This document shows, piece by piece, positions 43,294-52,099 of a stretch of DNA of 64,000 nt. The notes beneath the pieces are model-generated. The model ran no database searches and had not been told where the DNA came from. It saw only the letters and a list, made by a program, of their open reading frames with translations. Every line of letters begins with the position of its first letter. Position 1 is the stretch's first letter. Both the position numbers and the translations under genes were made by a program. Origin of the DNA: Fredinandcohnia onubensis (GTDB lineage: Bacteria; Bacillota; Bacilli; Bacillales; Bacillaceae_L); contig NZ_NSEB01000004.1 of the NCBI RefSeq assembly GCF_002734215.1, forward strand, positions 255,954-319,953. Direction: 5' to 3'.

Positions 43294-43823
43294 AAATCGG
43301 CTAACTGCTTTATCAGGTTCGCAATCTCCTAGTAATATCCATTTCTGAACTAGGTAACTGGATAAACTAGTATGAAATCTCCTAAAGTTATCCATTTCTG
43401 AACCGGGTAACTGCCTTAACTAGCACGCAGTCTCCTAAAGTTATCCATATACGAACTAGATAACTGCCTAAACAGGTTCGCAATCTCCTAGTAATATCCA
43501 TTTCCGAACTAGGTAACTGGATAAACTGGTATGAAATCTCCTAAAGTTATCCATCTGTGAACCGGGTAACTGCCTTAACTAGCACGCAATCTCCTAAAGT
43601 TATCCATATACGAACTAGATAACTGCCTAAACAGGTTCGCAATCTCCTAGTAATATCCATTTCTGAACTAGGTAACTGGATAAACTTGTATGCAATCGCC
43701 TAAAGTTATCCATATGTGAACCAGATAACGGCCTTAACTAGCACGCAATCTCCCAGTATTATCCATATACGAACCAGCAAACCACATTGAGAACTTCACA
43801 ACCGCCTTGATTCACACTACTTA
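43294..43823. repeat. 53-bp tandem array B (ten units, 159-bp higher-order repeat)
   Basis: Unit boundaries fall at 43294, 43348 (first full boundary), 43401, 43454, 43507, 43560, 43613, 43666, 43719 and 43772. From 43348 on the spacing is exactly 53 bp. Every unit has the form AAC..G.TAACTG...CTCCTAAAGTTATCCA. Units follow an A-B-C order: types with GGATAAACTAGTATG, GCCTTAACTAGCACG and GCCTAAACAGGTTCG recur every third unit, giving a 159-bp super-unit. Units of the first type contain TGGATAAAC and GTTATCCA as an inverted repeat. The last unit decays. The array lies between convergent genes. Confidence 0.95.
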
Positions 43824-43850
43824 GCCCCAGATAAAAAAACCAACTACGAT

Positions 43851-44567
43851 CTACACATGCATCCGCCTTGCAAAATCGACAAATCGGAATTTGTCTGGGC
43901 GATGGCGGGATTCTGTGTATTGAAATAAGCTCGCATTATCCAAATACACATAGTTTTTGATAACAACGACATTATGAAACCCATCAAGATCTAGTCGCTC
44001 GCGGTCCTCGTCTGTTGGCTCCACGACCGTAATTTCCTTTTTTGCAAAACTGATGGTAATCTTCAGTTCATTTTCCAAATAGGCATAAATCGATTCCTCA
44101 CAAATCTCCTTCGTAAGCTCCGGGACATACTTTCGCGAAATAAAATCCTTGTCCAAAATAATTTTTTCGCCGCCCATTTCCCTAGTACGGATGATCTTCC
44201 ACACCTGATCCTTACTAGAGAGTTGGAGCTGTTGCTTAATGAATGTATCTGGCTTACCGACCGTCAACTCATGCACATTCGTTATCGGCTTTTCTCCCAT
44301 CTTTTCCGATAGCTCTCTGAAGCTCACAAGCCCTGAGACTGGAAAATCAAACTTATTCACGTCAATCACGATAGAGCCTTTGCCTTTCATTTTTTGAATA
44401 TAGCCATTTTGTGAAAGCAGATTCAATGCCTTTCGAATCGTTTCGCGAGAGGTATTGTATACTTCCTTTAATTCATTTTCAGAAGGTAAAAGACTATTCG
44501 CTTTGATGTTTCCATTTTTAATTTCTTCTACTAAATCGCTATAGATTGTTAGATACTTATTATTCAT
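43851..44567 (-). CDS. treR: Trehalose operon repressor TreR (GntR/UTRA family)
   Basis: The 238-residue protein matches B. subtilis TreR throughout: N-terminal GntR winged helix (LPSENELKEVYNTSRETIRKAL) and UTRA effector domain ending LFQYTESRHRPDKFRFVDFARR. TreR binds trehalose-6-phosphate and releases operators of the TTGTATATACAA type. It lies 93 bases downstream of treP on the same strand, so the two are likely cotranscribed. The TreR-type operators at 46131 and 46168 support autoregulation of the unit. Confidence 0.95.
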   Translation of the reverse strand: MNNKYLTIYSDLVEEIKNGNIKANSLLPSENELKEVYNTSRETIRKALNLLSQNGYIQKMKGKGSIVIDVNKFDFPVSGLVSFRELSEKMGEKPITNVHELTVGKPDTFIKQQLQLSSKDQVWKIIRTREMGGEKIILDKDFISRKYVPELTKEICEESIYAYLENELKITISFAKKEITVVEPTDEDRERLDLDGFHNVVVIKNYVYLDNASLFQYTESRHRPDKFRFVDFARRMHV

Positions 44568-44660
44568 GAAAGAATCCCCAATCGATGTAAATATTTAATT
44601 ATTCTCATTTTACCGCGTTAATGCGAAAAAAGGGAGGGGAATTTTCCCCTCCCACAACTA

Positions 44661-46088
44661 TTATTTTTTACCGAATGAAATTTTACCAACATTAGCTTTT
44701 GCGAAGATGACAGTTAATATAAATGGCACGACAACCGCAACACCCATTGCAATTGCAAACATTAGCCAGTCACCAGCTTGGATGGATAAAATTCCAGGTA
44801 TTCCACCAACTCCGATTGAGTTGGCCATAACTCCACTACCTACTGAGATGATGGCTGCAATCATTGAGCCGAGCATCGCGGCAAGGAACGGGAAGCCGTA
44901 TTTTAAGTTAATACCAAACATCGCAGGCTCTGTTACACCGAGATAACAAGAGATACATGCTGGGATGGAAACTTGTTTTTCTTCTTCATTTTTACGATTA
45001 ATATAAATCATTGCAAGAACGGCAGAACCTTGAGCAATATTAGATAAGGCAATCATTGGCCATAGGTTTGTTCCATTAAACTCACTCATTAATTGAAGGT
45101 CAATCGCATTTGTCATATGGTGTAAACCAGTGATAACAAGCGGTGCATAGGCAAATCCAAAGATTGCTGCGAATAACCAACCAAAGGCTGAAGTTAAGCT
45201 TGTGTATACAACATCAGAAATCCAAGAACCAATTGTCCAACCGATTGGTCCAAGAACAGTATGAGCAATTAAGACAGTCGGAACGAGTGCAAAAAATGGA
45301 ACAATAATCATTGAGATTGCATTTGGTGAAATCTTACGTAACCAACGCTCTAAGAAAACAAGTACAAACGCAGCTAAAATGGCTGGAATAACCTGTGCTT
45401 GATATCCGATCATTTCAATGGTTGTGAATCCAAAATCCCAAACTGGAATTTCTTCTGCATTTGGAACTGCGTATGCATTCAGTAATTGAGGAGATACAAG
45501 CGTAATTCCTAGCACAATTCCAAGGATTTGGGAGGTTCCCATTTTACGCGTAATCGACCAAGTGATTCCTACTGGTAAGAAGTGGAAGATAGCTTCACCT
45601 ATTAACCAAAGGAATGCGTGAACACCAGCCCAAAATTGAGAGGTTTCCACGATTGTTTTTGTACCGTTATCAACTAAATCAATCTCACCGATGACATTTC
45701 GGAAACCTAAAATCAGACCCCCAACGACAAGGGCTGGAATAAGCGGTGTAAAAATATCCGCTAAATGTCCCATCATGCGTTGAAGCCAGTTCATGTTTTG
45801 CTTAGCGGCAACTTTTGCTTCTTCCTTACTCGTTCCTTCAACACCAGCGTGTTTGACGAACTCATTATAAAAAGTAGAGACTTCATTTCCAATAATGACC
45901 TGGAATTGTCCTGCTTGTGTAAAAGTACCCTTTACTAGCCCGATACCTTCAATTTTTTCTATATCTGCATTTTTCGGATCGTTTAAAACGAAGCGCATTC
46001 TTGTTGCACAATGTGTGACAGCGGCAACGTTCTCTTTCCCACCAATATGGTCCAGCAGTTCCTTCGCAGGATCTGTGTACTTACTCAT
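44661..46088 (-). CDS. treP: Trehalose-specific PTS enzyme IIBC
   Basis: The 475-residue transporter has an N-terminal IIB domain with phosphorylated Cys27 (VTHCATRMRF) and a IIC domain with about ten membrane helices (motifs GGLILGFRNVIGEI, GLHHMTNAIDLQL, CLGVTEPAMFGIN). It imports trehalose as trehalose-6-phosphate, taking phosphate from a IIA domain encoded elsewhere, since none is fused. GGGGG precedes the ATG. In B. subtilis the order is treP-treA-treR; here treA is missing from between treP and treR. Confidence 0.95.
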   Translation of the reverse strand: MSKYTDPAKELLDHIGGKENVAAVTHCATRMRFVLNDPKNADIEKIEGIGLVKGTFTQAGQFQVIIGNEVSTFYNEFVKHAGVEGTSKEEAKVAAKQNMNWLQRMMGHLADIFTPLIPALVVGGLILGFRNVIGEIDLVDNGTKTIVETSQFWAGVHAFLWLIGEAIFHFLPVGITWSITRKMGTSQILGIVLGITLVSPQLLNAYAVPNAEEIPVWDFGFTTIEMIGYQAQVIPAILAAFVLVFLERWLRKISPNAISMIIVPFFALVPTVLIAHTVLGPIGWTIGSWISDVVYTSLTSAFGWLFAAIFGFAYAPLVITGLHHMTNAIDLQLMSEFNGTNLWPMIALSNIAQGSAVLAMIYINRKNEEEKQVSIPACISCYLGVTEPAMFGINLKYGFPFLAAMLGSMIAAIISVGSGVMANSIGVGGIPGILSIQAGDWLMFAIAMGVAVVVPFILTVIFAKANVGKISFGKK

Positions 46089-46130
46089 GTTTTTTCCCCC
46101 TTAAACTAAAGGATATTTTCATTAAACAAC

Positions 46131-46188
46131 CTGTATATACAAGCTGTGATTACGTTTTCAGTTTAACCTGTATATACAAGTATGTCAA
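46131..46188 (-). promoter_or_regulatory. treP promoter with two TreR operators and a cre site
   Basis: On the minus strand TTGACA (46183-46188) and TAAACT (46160-46165) are 17 bp apart. Two copies of CTGTATATACAAG (plus-strand 46131-46143 and 46168-46180) match the TreR operator core; the first-read one lies in the promoter spacer. A cre site, TGAAAACGTAATCA (plus-strand 46147-46160, 13 of 14 consensus positions), lies at the expected transcription start. The promoter should be repressed both by TreR and by CcpA. Confidence 0.88.
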
Positions 46189-46313
46189 TTATTTTATTTC
46201 GGCATTTTTTAGCTTTTACGAACGCAGGATTTTTATGCCAAAACGCTTATAGCATAACTTCCCTCATGACGTAAAAAATAACCTGTAAACCGATCAAGAA
46301 ATGGAGTGTAAAT

Positions 46314-47447
46314 ATGAAGGCTGTTACGTATCAAAATCCATATAAAGTAAAGGTTAAAGAAGTAGAAGCCCCCAAAATTATAAAAAGCGATGACGTGATT
46401 GTCCGCATCACCTCAACCGCCATTTGCGGCTCTGACCTCCATCTTTATCAAGGGAATTTCCCTTTACCAGACGGCTATGTGATAGGGCACGAGCCAATGG
46501 GAATTGTTGAAGAGGTAGGTCCTGACGTCACTCATGTAAAGAAGGGCGACCGTGTTGTTGTTCCTTTTACAGTTGCGTGTGGAAAGTGTTATTACTGTGA
46601 ACATGAATTAGAAAGTCAATGTGATAATGCGAATCCTCATTACGATTCAGGTGGCTATTTTGGCTACTCAGAAAAGTTTGGGGATCACCCAGGTGGCCAA
46701 GCGGAATACTTAAGAGTTCCATTTGGGAATTTTACTCCTTTTAAAATTCCAGAAGACTGTGAATTAGAAGATGAGGCTTTACTCTTTTTAAGTGATGTTC
46801 TACCAACCGCCTATTGGAGTGTGGTGAACGCAGGCGTAAAAGAGGGAGATACCGTCATCGTTCTAGGATGTGGACCGGTTGGTTTAATGGCCCAAAAATT
46901 TGCCTGGATGAAAGGGGCCAAACGTGTTATCGCGGTGGACTATATCGGTTACCGAATGGAACACGCAAAAGCTACGAACAAAGTAGAAATTTTTGATTTT
47001 ACGCAGCACGATGACATGGGTGAGCATTTAAAGGAAATCACGAGTGGCGGGGCTGATGTCGTAATTGATTGTGTTGGAATGGACGGTAAAAAATCACCTC
47101 TCGAATTGATTGAGCAAAAGCTAAAGCTACAAGGTGGAACACTTGGCCCGATTCAAATTTCTACAAAGGCTGTTCGAAAAGGCGGTACAGTGCAGTTGAC
47201 GGGAGTATACGGAGCGAACTATAATATGTTCCCATTAGGTGCATTTTTCTCTCGTAACATCACATTAAAGATGGGACAAGCTCCGGTCGTTCATTTCATG
47301 CCAGAGCTCTACAAAAAAATCGTCAACAAGGAATTCGATCCTACCGATATCATCACGCACAAGGTAGGGCTAGATGAAGCAAGCCATGCCTATAAAATTT
47401 TCAACGACAGGGAAGACAACTGTATCAAGGTTATCTTAAAACCATAA
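46314..47447 (+). CDS. adhB: Zinc-dependent alcohol dehydrogenase, AdhB-like
   Basis: A medium-chain dehydrogenase of 377 residues close to B. subtilis AdhB. Catalytic zinc ligands are in CGSDLH and GHEP, the structural zinc site is CGKCYYCEHELESQC, and the NAD-binding motif is LGCGPVGLMAQ. The AdhB/glutathione-independent formaldehyde dehydrogenase subgroup is indicated by GGYFGYSEKFGDHPGGQAEY. The substrate is not certain. It is divergent from treP but has its own terminator, and no functional link is evident. Confidence 0.9.
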   Translation: MKAVTYQNPYKVKVKEVEAPKIIKSDDVIVRITSTAICGSDLHLYQGNFPLPDGYVIGHEPMGIVEEVGPDVTHVKKGDRVVVPFTVACGKCYYCEHELESQCDNANPHYDSGGYFGYSEKFGDHPGGQAEYLRVPFGNFTPFKIPEDCELEDEALLFLSDVLPTAYWSVVNAGVKEGDTVIVLGCGPVGLMAQKFAWMKGAKRVIAVDYIGYRMEHAKATNKVEIFDFTQHDDMGEHLKEITSGGADVVIDCVGMDGKKSPLELIEQKLKLQGGTLGPIQISTKAVRKGGTVQLTGVYGANYNMFPLGAFFSRNITLKMGQAPVVHFMPELYKKIVNKEFDPTDIITHKVGLDEASHAYKIFNDREDNCIKVILKP

Positions 47448-47454
47448 AGAATGT

Positions 47455-47486
47455 AATCGACGAGTGTTTCACTCGTCGATTTTTTA
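47455..47486 (+). terminator. Intrinsic terminator after the dehydrogenase
   Basis: AATCGACGAGTG and CACTCGTCGATT form a perfect 12-bp stem with a 3-base loop and a T-run. Confidence 0.95.
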
Positions 47487-47562
47487 TTTATTCAATCCCA
47501 AATTTTCAGTAGAATGGAATTAACAGTATTTAGCAGGGATAGGCAGAGGGAGTGAATATCGA

Positions 47563-48021
47563 ATGTGGTATTATTGGTTCACGATTATTTTTTGTTTGGC
47601 TGTTGTTCTGATGGCCATTATTATCATACCTTGGATTATAACGGCATTAGGAATTGAGGCAGTTCGTGAACGAAAGACAAAACCTAAGAAAAATAAAAAG
47701 AGTAAGCCGTCTGAGGATGTTAAGAGTTTTATGAAGTTAACGGGGGCGCTATTTGCGTTTGCAATTGTTGCCGCATTTTTAGGATATGTAAGCGTTCCGT
47801 ATGTTAAAGATTTACCACATGTCATGCAAAGAGATTATCTTTCTGAAGAAGGATTCATTGAATATGTAGATGACCTTGGAAAAGACTGGGCCAATGAGGT
47901 GGAAGTTAACGGTGAATGGTTTGAATCAACAAAAATTGAGAGCAAACATATGGGGCGTTATATTTCTTTTGAGTATTTACCACATACAAAATTGATAGTT
48001 TCATATAAATTGAAGGAGTAA
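47563..48021 (+). CDS. Hypothetical membrane protein, 152 residues
   Basis: Two membrane helices (about residues 4-30 and 60-80) flank a very basic cytoplasmic loop (RERKTKPKKNKKSKPSED); the C-terminal 70 residues would be outside the membrane. The family is not recognised. Its last base is the first base of the next gene's start codon, so the two are coupled and probably act together. Confidence 0.75.
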   Translation: MWYYWFTIIFCLAVVLMAIIIIPWIITALGIEAVRERKTKPKKNKKSKPSEDVKSFMKLTGALFAFAIVAAFLGYVSVPYVKDLPHVMQRDYLSEEGFIEYVDDLGKDWANEVEVNGEWFESTKIESKHMGRYISFEYLPHTKLIVSYKLKE

Positions 48022-48779
48022 TGATGATGTTTAATTTTAAGAAGGGGAGATGGGCTGTCATTTTAATGTGTATCCTTATATTGGCAGCCTGTGCACCAAA
48101 AAGTGGGAAGAAAAATGTAGAGATTACGTTAGGGGATTTAAAGCGTGATTATAAAGAAGAATTTGAATTCATTGAAGTGGTTGGTGTAAATGATGAAGGA
48201 TATGATGTCTTGCTAGTAGCACCCAAGTCAAATCCTGAGTTGCAATTTCATGCTTACCTTTATCAAGGGGATGCAGGAGGATTACCGGTCGTTGGAATGA
48301 ATAGTAATTATATGGATGTTGCGTTTCTTCATTATGCACCAGAGCTGTATAAAAAACATTTTGGTATCTCGATAGATAAGGAAAAAGCAATAAAAGATTA
48401 TTTTGCTTTTATCGAGAAAGGCCAATATTCAAATTTATGGGATTTCAATGGGTATCTAGAAACAACCAATTTTATCATTACAGATCTAAATGAAGAAAAT
48501 ATGGAAGAGATGTCCGAAAAAATAACGGGTGCTTTAGTAGACTTCCTGAATATCCATCCGTTTAGTATGAGAAAAGTGGATGGGGGTAGCGGTTATGACG
48601 TATTTCGAGCGGAGATTCCTCTTGAGTTTACGGGACATAAATTTAATGAGGGTAATCTGTATAACTCAATATCTACCGATTGGGTAAACGATAAGGACAA
48701 TCCTCAACAATCCGTTTACGAAGGACTTCTTTATCGAAAGGAACAAAAAGAGAAACTCCGGGATAACGAAAATGAATAA
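48021..48779 (+). CDS. Hypothetical lipoprotein, 252 residues
   Basis: A signal peptide with lipobox LAAC gives lipidated Cys24. The mature part has no motif I recognise; it is acidic, with a GDAGGLPVVGMNSNYMDV segment. AAGGAG precedes three consecutive ATGs. It overlaps the preceding membrane protein gene and likely forms a two-gene unit located at the cell surface. Confidence 0.78.
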   Translation: MMMFNFKKGRWAVILMCILILAACAPKSGKKNVEITLGDLKRDYKEEFEFIEVVGVNDEGYDVLLVAPKSNPELQFHAYLYQGDAGGLPVVGMNSNYMDVAFLHYAPELYKKHFGISIDKEKAIKDYFAFIEKGQYSNLWDFNGYLETTNFIITDLNEENMEEMSEKITGALVDFLNIHPFSMRKVDGGSGYDVFRAEIPLEFTGHKFNEGNLYNSISTDWVNDKDNPQQSVYEGLLYRKEQKEKLRDNENE

Positions 48780-48852
48780 CGGCTGCCGCTCTAATGAAGC
48801 TATGCAGGATAACTAATGTTGAGAAGTGGAAAACCAATAGGGAGAGAGTACA

Positions 48853-49974
48853 GTGGATAAGAAAAATCTAAAGTTGGCGATTCAGTTGCGTCATGAATTA
48901 CATATGCGTCCCGAATTGTCCTATCAAGAGGTTTGGACGAAACAGCATTTGATCGACTTTCTTCAAAAACATACAACAAACATTGAAATTATCGACAAGG
49001 GTAAATATTTTTATGCGAAATATGCAGTTGGTGAGGACCGACCTACGATTGCATTTAGAGCTGATTTTGATGCCCTCCCAATTCCTGAAACGATTGAACT
49101 TCCATGGAAATCGAAAAATCCAGGAGTATCACATAAATGTGGACATGACGGTCATTCTGCCACTCTAGCTGGATTTTCCCTTGAGGTTGATCAAAAAGGT
49201 GCGAATCAAAATATCATTTTCCTTTTTCAGCATGCAGAAGAAACAGGGCAAGGTGGTATTGAATGCGCTGAAATAATGATTGAAGAAAGAGTCGATGAAA
49301 TTTACGGCTACCACAATATGTCGGGCATCGAATTCAAGGCCGTGCATGTGATCGATGGGACAGCCCACTGTGCTTCAAAAGGGATGTCCATTGAAATGGT
49401 TGGTTCACCTGCCCATGCAAGCCAGCCTGAAGATGGAGTCAATCCTTCTTTTGCAATCGCTAAAATCATTGAGACTTTACCAAGGTTAACTTCACCTGAA
49501 AAATATGACGGGCTGGTTCTATGCACGATCATTCAAGTAGATATCGGCTCGGAGAATTATGGAATTTCAGCCCATAAGGGTGTTCTACGGTTAACCATTC
49601 GTGCGGAAAAAGAGGCGGAACTAAATATCCTTCAGCAAAGTATCGAGAATCTTGCGACTCAACTTGGGAAAGAGCATGGCATTAACGTTAGCTTTGAGTA
49701 TCGGGATGAGTTTCCAGAAACCGTCAATCATGAGGAATCGGTTATTAATGTCCGCCGTGTTGCAACCGAGAAAGGACTACCCTTACGTGAGCTAACTTCA
49801 CCATACCGTGCGTCAGAAGACTATGGCCATTATTTAAAACTTGTAAAAGGTGCTTATTTTTATATTGGAAATGGCGAGAAACATCCATCCATTCACACCT
49901 ACGAATATGATTTCCGCGATGAAATTATTGAAATCGGGGTAGAAGTGTTTAAAGGACTAGTTGGAATGGATTAA
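48853..49974 (+). CDS. M20-family amidohydrolase (N-acyl amino acid hydrolase type)
   Basis: The 373-residue metallopeptidase-like enzyme has the two-metal site motifs FRADFDALPI, SHKCGHDGHSATL and QHAEETGQGG, and a dimerisation domain with GSPAHASQPEDGVNP. It probably removes an acyl group from an amino acid or peptide in the cytosol. The start is GTG with GGGAGAG upstream. A later YRASEDYGHY and HPSIHTYEYDF supply further active-site residues. The exact substrate is not predictable. Confidence 0.88.
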   Translation: MDKKNLKLAIQLRHELHMRPELSYQEVWTKQHLIDFLQKHTTNIEIIDKGKYFYAKYAVGEDRPTIAFRADFDALPIPETIELPWKSKNPGVSHKCGHDGHSATLAGFSLEVDQKGANQNIIFLFQHAEETGQGGIECAEIMIEERVDEIYGYHNMSGIEFKAVHVIDGTAHCASKGMSIEMVGSPAHASQPEDGVNPSFAIAKIIETLPRLTSPEKYDGLVLCTIIQVDIGSENYGISAHKGVLRLTIRAEKEAELNILQQSIENLATQLGKEHGINVSFEYRDEFPETVNHEESVINVRRVATEKGLPLRELTSPYRASEDYGHYLKLVKGAYFYIGNGEKHPSIHTYEYDFRDEIIEIGVEVFKGLVGMD

Positions 49975-50032
49975 TTCTGTAACTTTTACAAAGGATAGCC
50001 GTATGAAACAGTAAATATCTTTCTACTAGGAG

Positions 50033-50269
50033 ATGATAAAAATCCCTGTTGAAGTATTTTTTGTATGGTTAATTGGATTAATGTTTATATTTTTTGGCGT
50101 CCTCATATTTAAAGGGAAAGCGCAGAACTTACTCGATCTGTTCCTAAAACAAGGCGTGGCTTATAATGATGTGTTCTCAAACAAATTTTTCGGTACCATC
50201 ATTATGATCGTAGGAATTATTGTTTTCCTATTACCGTTTATCCTTGGAATAGAGAATATGAACATTTAA
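50033..50269 (+). CDS. Small two-helix membrane protein, start uncertain
   Basis: The reading frame encodes 78 residues with two membrane helices (about residues 7-25 and 50-70). I do not recognise the family. The ATG at 50033 directly abuts AGGAG (50028-50032), too close for normal initiation, and no other standard start codon lies nearby in frame, so either a non-standard codon (ATC at 50042) is used or the ribosome site lies further upstream. Confidence 0.6.
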   Translation: MIKIPVEVFFVWLIGLMFIFFGVLIFKGKAQNLLDLFLKQGVAYNDVFSNKFFGTIIMIVGIIVFLLPFILGIENMNI

Positions 50270-50282
50270 CATTGTTCTAAGA

Positions 50283-50361
50283 GCACCTCCTTTTAAAATA
50301 GAATCCTAGAAGGGAAATGTTTCAACCTTGTGGAACTTCTAGGAAAAAGGGGTGCATTTTT
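50283..50361 (+). terminator. Long imperfect hairpin with T-run
   Basis: GCACCTCCTTTT and AAAAAGGGGTGC form the base, CCTAGAAG and CTTCTAGG a second stem, with A/T-rich bulges; ATTTTTAT follows. It probably ends transcription from the small membrane protein gene. Confidence 0.65.
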
Positions 50362-50365
50362 ATGA

Positions 50366-50479
50366 GAAAAATATTTACTTGCCATATATGATTCGTTTTC
50401 TGAATTTGAGGTAACAGTGTCCACGGAATCGGCTGATGGAGGAATCCATAAAGAGAAACTAATAGTGAGGGGAAAATAG
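50366..50479 (+). pseudogene. Possible remnant of a DJ-1/PfpI-family gene
   Basis: A frame without a start codon reads EKYLLAIYDSFSEFEVTV and then STESADGGIHKEKLIVRG before a stop. The first part resembles the beginning of DJ-1/PfpI proteins (a hydrophobic strand then a YDxFxEFE turn), and the second a later strand, as if the middle were deleted. An ATG at 50362 is out of frame by one base. The resemblance is short, so this call is weak. Confidence 0.25.
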
Positions 50480-50481
50480 TG

Positions 50482-51138
50482 ATGACAATCGAAATTAAGA
50501 ATTTTTCAATTGGGCTGCCCGAAAAAATGAAATACGGAGAAAATGAAGAAGTCATAACGGCAATCCGAAAAAAGAAAGTGGAAGAAGCTTTCTTAACCAA
50601 AGACGGATTCAGTGGAGATGGAGTAGCTGATTTAAAGCACCATGGTGGTCCTGACCGTGCAGTATGTTTTTACCCGTATGAACATTACGCATTATGGGGA
50701 AGTGAATTTTTAGTTCAGTTTCCACTTCCAACCTTTGGGGAGAATTTAACCCTAACGCATATGGAAGAAAAAGATGTATGTATCGGGGACATTTATCAAA
50801 TTGGTGACGCAGTTATTCAAATCACCCAAGGAAGAATACCGTGTAGCACCATTACAAAAAGGACGAACAATCCTTATCTTTTAAAGATGATGGTCCAAAC
50901 GGGCTTTACTGGTTACTTGGCGAGAGTATTAAAAGAAGGTACCGTACAAAAGGATTCTACGATTTCGTTAGAAGAACGAAATCCAAATCAAGTCTCTATC
51001 CTTGAAGCAAATGAGATTTATTATAAGAGGCCAAGAGATATAGAAGGGATCAACAAGATTTTGGCGGTCGAAGAACTGGCGGATGAGTGGAAAGAGATAC
51101 TAGACGAGCGATTAACTAGACTAGACCACCCACGTTAA
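50482..51138 (+). CDS. MOSC domain protein (YiiM-like)
   Basis: The 218-residue protein shows MOSC features: GDGVADLKHHGGPDRAVCFY, FGENLTL, and IGDIYQIGDAVIQITQGRIPCSTI with the conserved Cys. YiiM-like proteins bind a molybdenum cofactor form and reduce N-hydroxylated substrates. ATG 50482 with GAGGGG nine bases upstream is chosen; GTG 50479 is an alternative. Confidence 0.9.
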   Translation: MTIEIKNFSIGLPEKMKYGENEEVITAIRKKKVEEAFLTKDGFSGDGVADLKHHGGPDRAVCFYPYEHYALWGSEFLVQFPLPTFGENLTLTHMEEKDVCIGDIYQIGDAVIQITQGRIPCSTITKRTNNPYLLKMMVQTGFTGYLARVLKEGTVQKDSTISLEERNPNQVSILEANEIYYKRPRDIEGINKILAVEELADEWKEILDERLTRLDHPR

Positions 51139-51205
51139 ATAGAATGAACCCTTTTTATGGAAATAGTCGTAAACAAAGTAACATATTTATCGGGGGGATG
51201 ATACG

Positions 51206-51523
51206 GTGAAAAACATTTTTTGTGAAAAATGTGCGGCAGAAATCACAGATAAAAACAATCTTGTAGTTGCAACGTATTTCTTCTATATCACGAATTACCA
51301 TGACCAGTGTTATTCAAGAACATTAAAAGGCAGGAAAACACTATTTGTTGGAAATGAACCGATCAATGGGTTCTCTGGTAATCTTAAAGCGATTCTAGCC
51401 TTTGTCTTAGCTATGATTCTATTTTTAGATGGTGGAGCATTTCTGTTTGTCGGAATAGTTGCCCTTTTGGTTCCCATAGTTCGCTTGTATGCCTGGTTCA
51501 CAATTGAACGATATTTAGAGTAG
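51206..51523 (+). CDS. Hypothetical zinc-ribbon membrane protein
   Basis: A 105-residue protein with an N-terminal CEKC motif, a distal H-D-Q-C pair that could complete a zinc site, and two hydrophobic helices (about residues 60-95). The family is not recognised. GTG start with GGGGGG upstream, and an independent terminator follows. Confidence 0.7.
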   Translation: MKNIFCEKCAAEITDKNNLVVATYFFYITNYHDQCYSRTLKGRKTLFVGNEPINGFSGNLKAILAFVLAMILFLDGGAFLFVGIVALLVPIVRLYAWFTIERYLE

Positions 51524-51527
51524 TTTC

Positions 51528-51562
51528 GGGTATTAATCCTTGCAGGATTAATGCCCTTTTTT
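51528..51562 (+). terminator. Intrinsic terminator
   Basis: GGGTATTAATCC and GGATTAATGCCC form a 12-position stem with one mismatch and are followed by six Ts. Confidence 0.88.
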
Positions 51563-51591
51563 GTGGAAGTATGTGTGGAGGTGAAAGTTTG

Positions 51592-52053
51592 ATGAAGTAC
51601 AAAAAGACAATCGTCCTTCTAGGAATCATAGTGATACTATTTCTTATATTTAAAAAGGACTTATGGGAGAAGAATGAAGATATACTTCAAGAAGAAGTCG
51701 TATCCATCCAACAATCGGTTGAAACGATAAATTTAAAAGAGGTTACACCATTCGAATGGGACAAGGTCTATTCCTTCAGCCCGTACACACCGAAGGATAC
51801 AATCTATGAAACAGTAGGCTACAAGTGGGACCGAATCCAGGAAACCGTGAACGAAGGCATGAACCAAATCGTGTTTCTGAAGGATGGAAAAGTAGTGTGC
51901 TACGTATATGGATATCCGTCTAATGTCGGTTATGGAATTTCTTTATCAGGAGAAACACTCTCCGAGTATGCAACAGTCTTATATGTAGAAGATGATCTGA
52001 CATTCAAAGTTGAGCGAGAAAAGGAAGTTGTTTATTTAATAAAAGAATTCTAG
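51592..52053 (+). CDS. Hypothetical membrane-anchored protein, 153 residues
   Basis: One N-terminal helix (about residues 6-24) anchors an extracytoplasmic domain with PFEWDKVYSFSPYTPKDTIY and QIVFLKDGKVVCYVYGYP. The layout is that of small Bacillus surface proteins of unknown function. ATG 51592 has GGAGGTGA eight bases upstream; the frame opening at 51571 is not used. Confidence 0.72.
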   Translation: MKYKKTIVLLGIIVILFLIFKKDLWEKNEDILQEEVVSIQQSVETINLKEVTPFEWDKVYSFSPYTPKDTIYETVGYKWDRIQETVNEGMNQIVFLKDGKVVCYVYGYPSNVGYGISLSGETLSEYATVLYVEDDLTFKVEREKEVVYLIKEF

Positions 52054-52099
52054 TTTTCTTGTTGTGCTGCCCACTTAGAGTCCTTTAGTTTTCTAGAAA

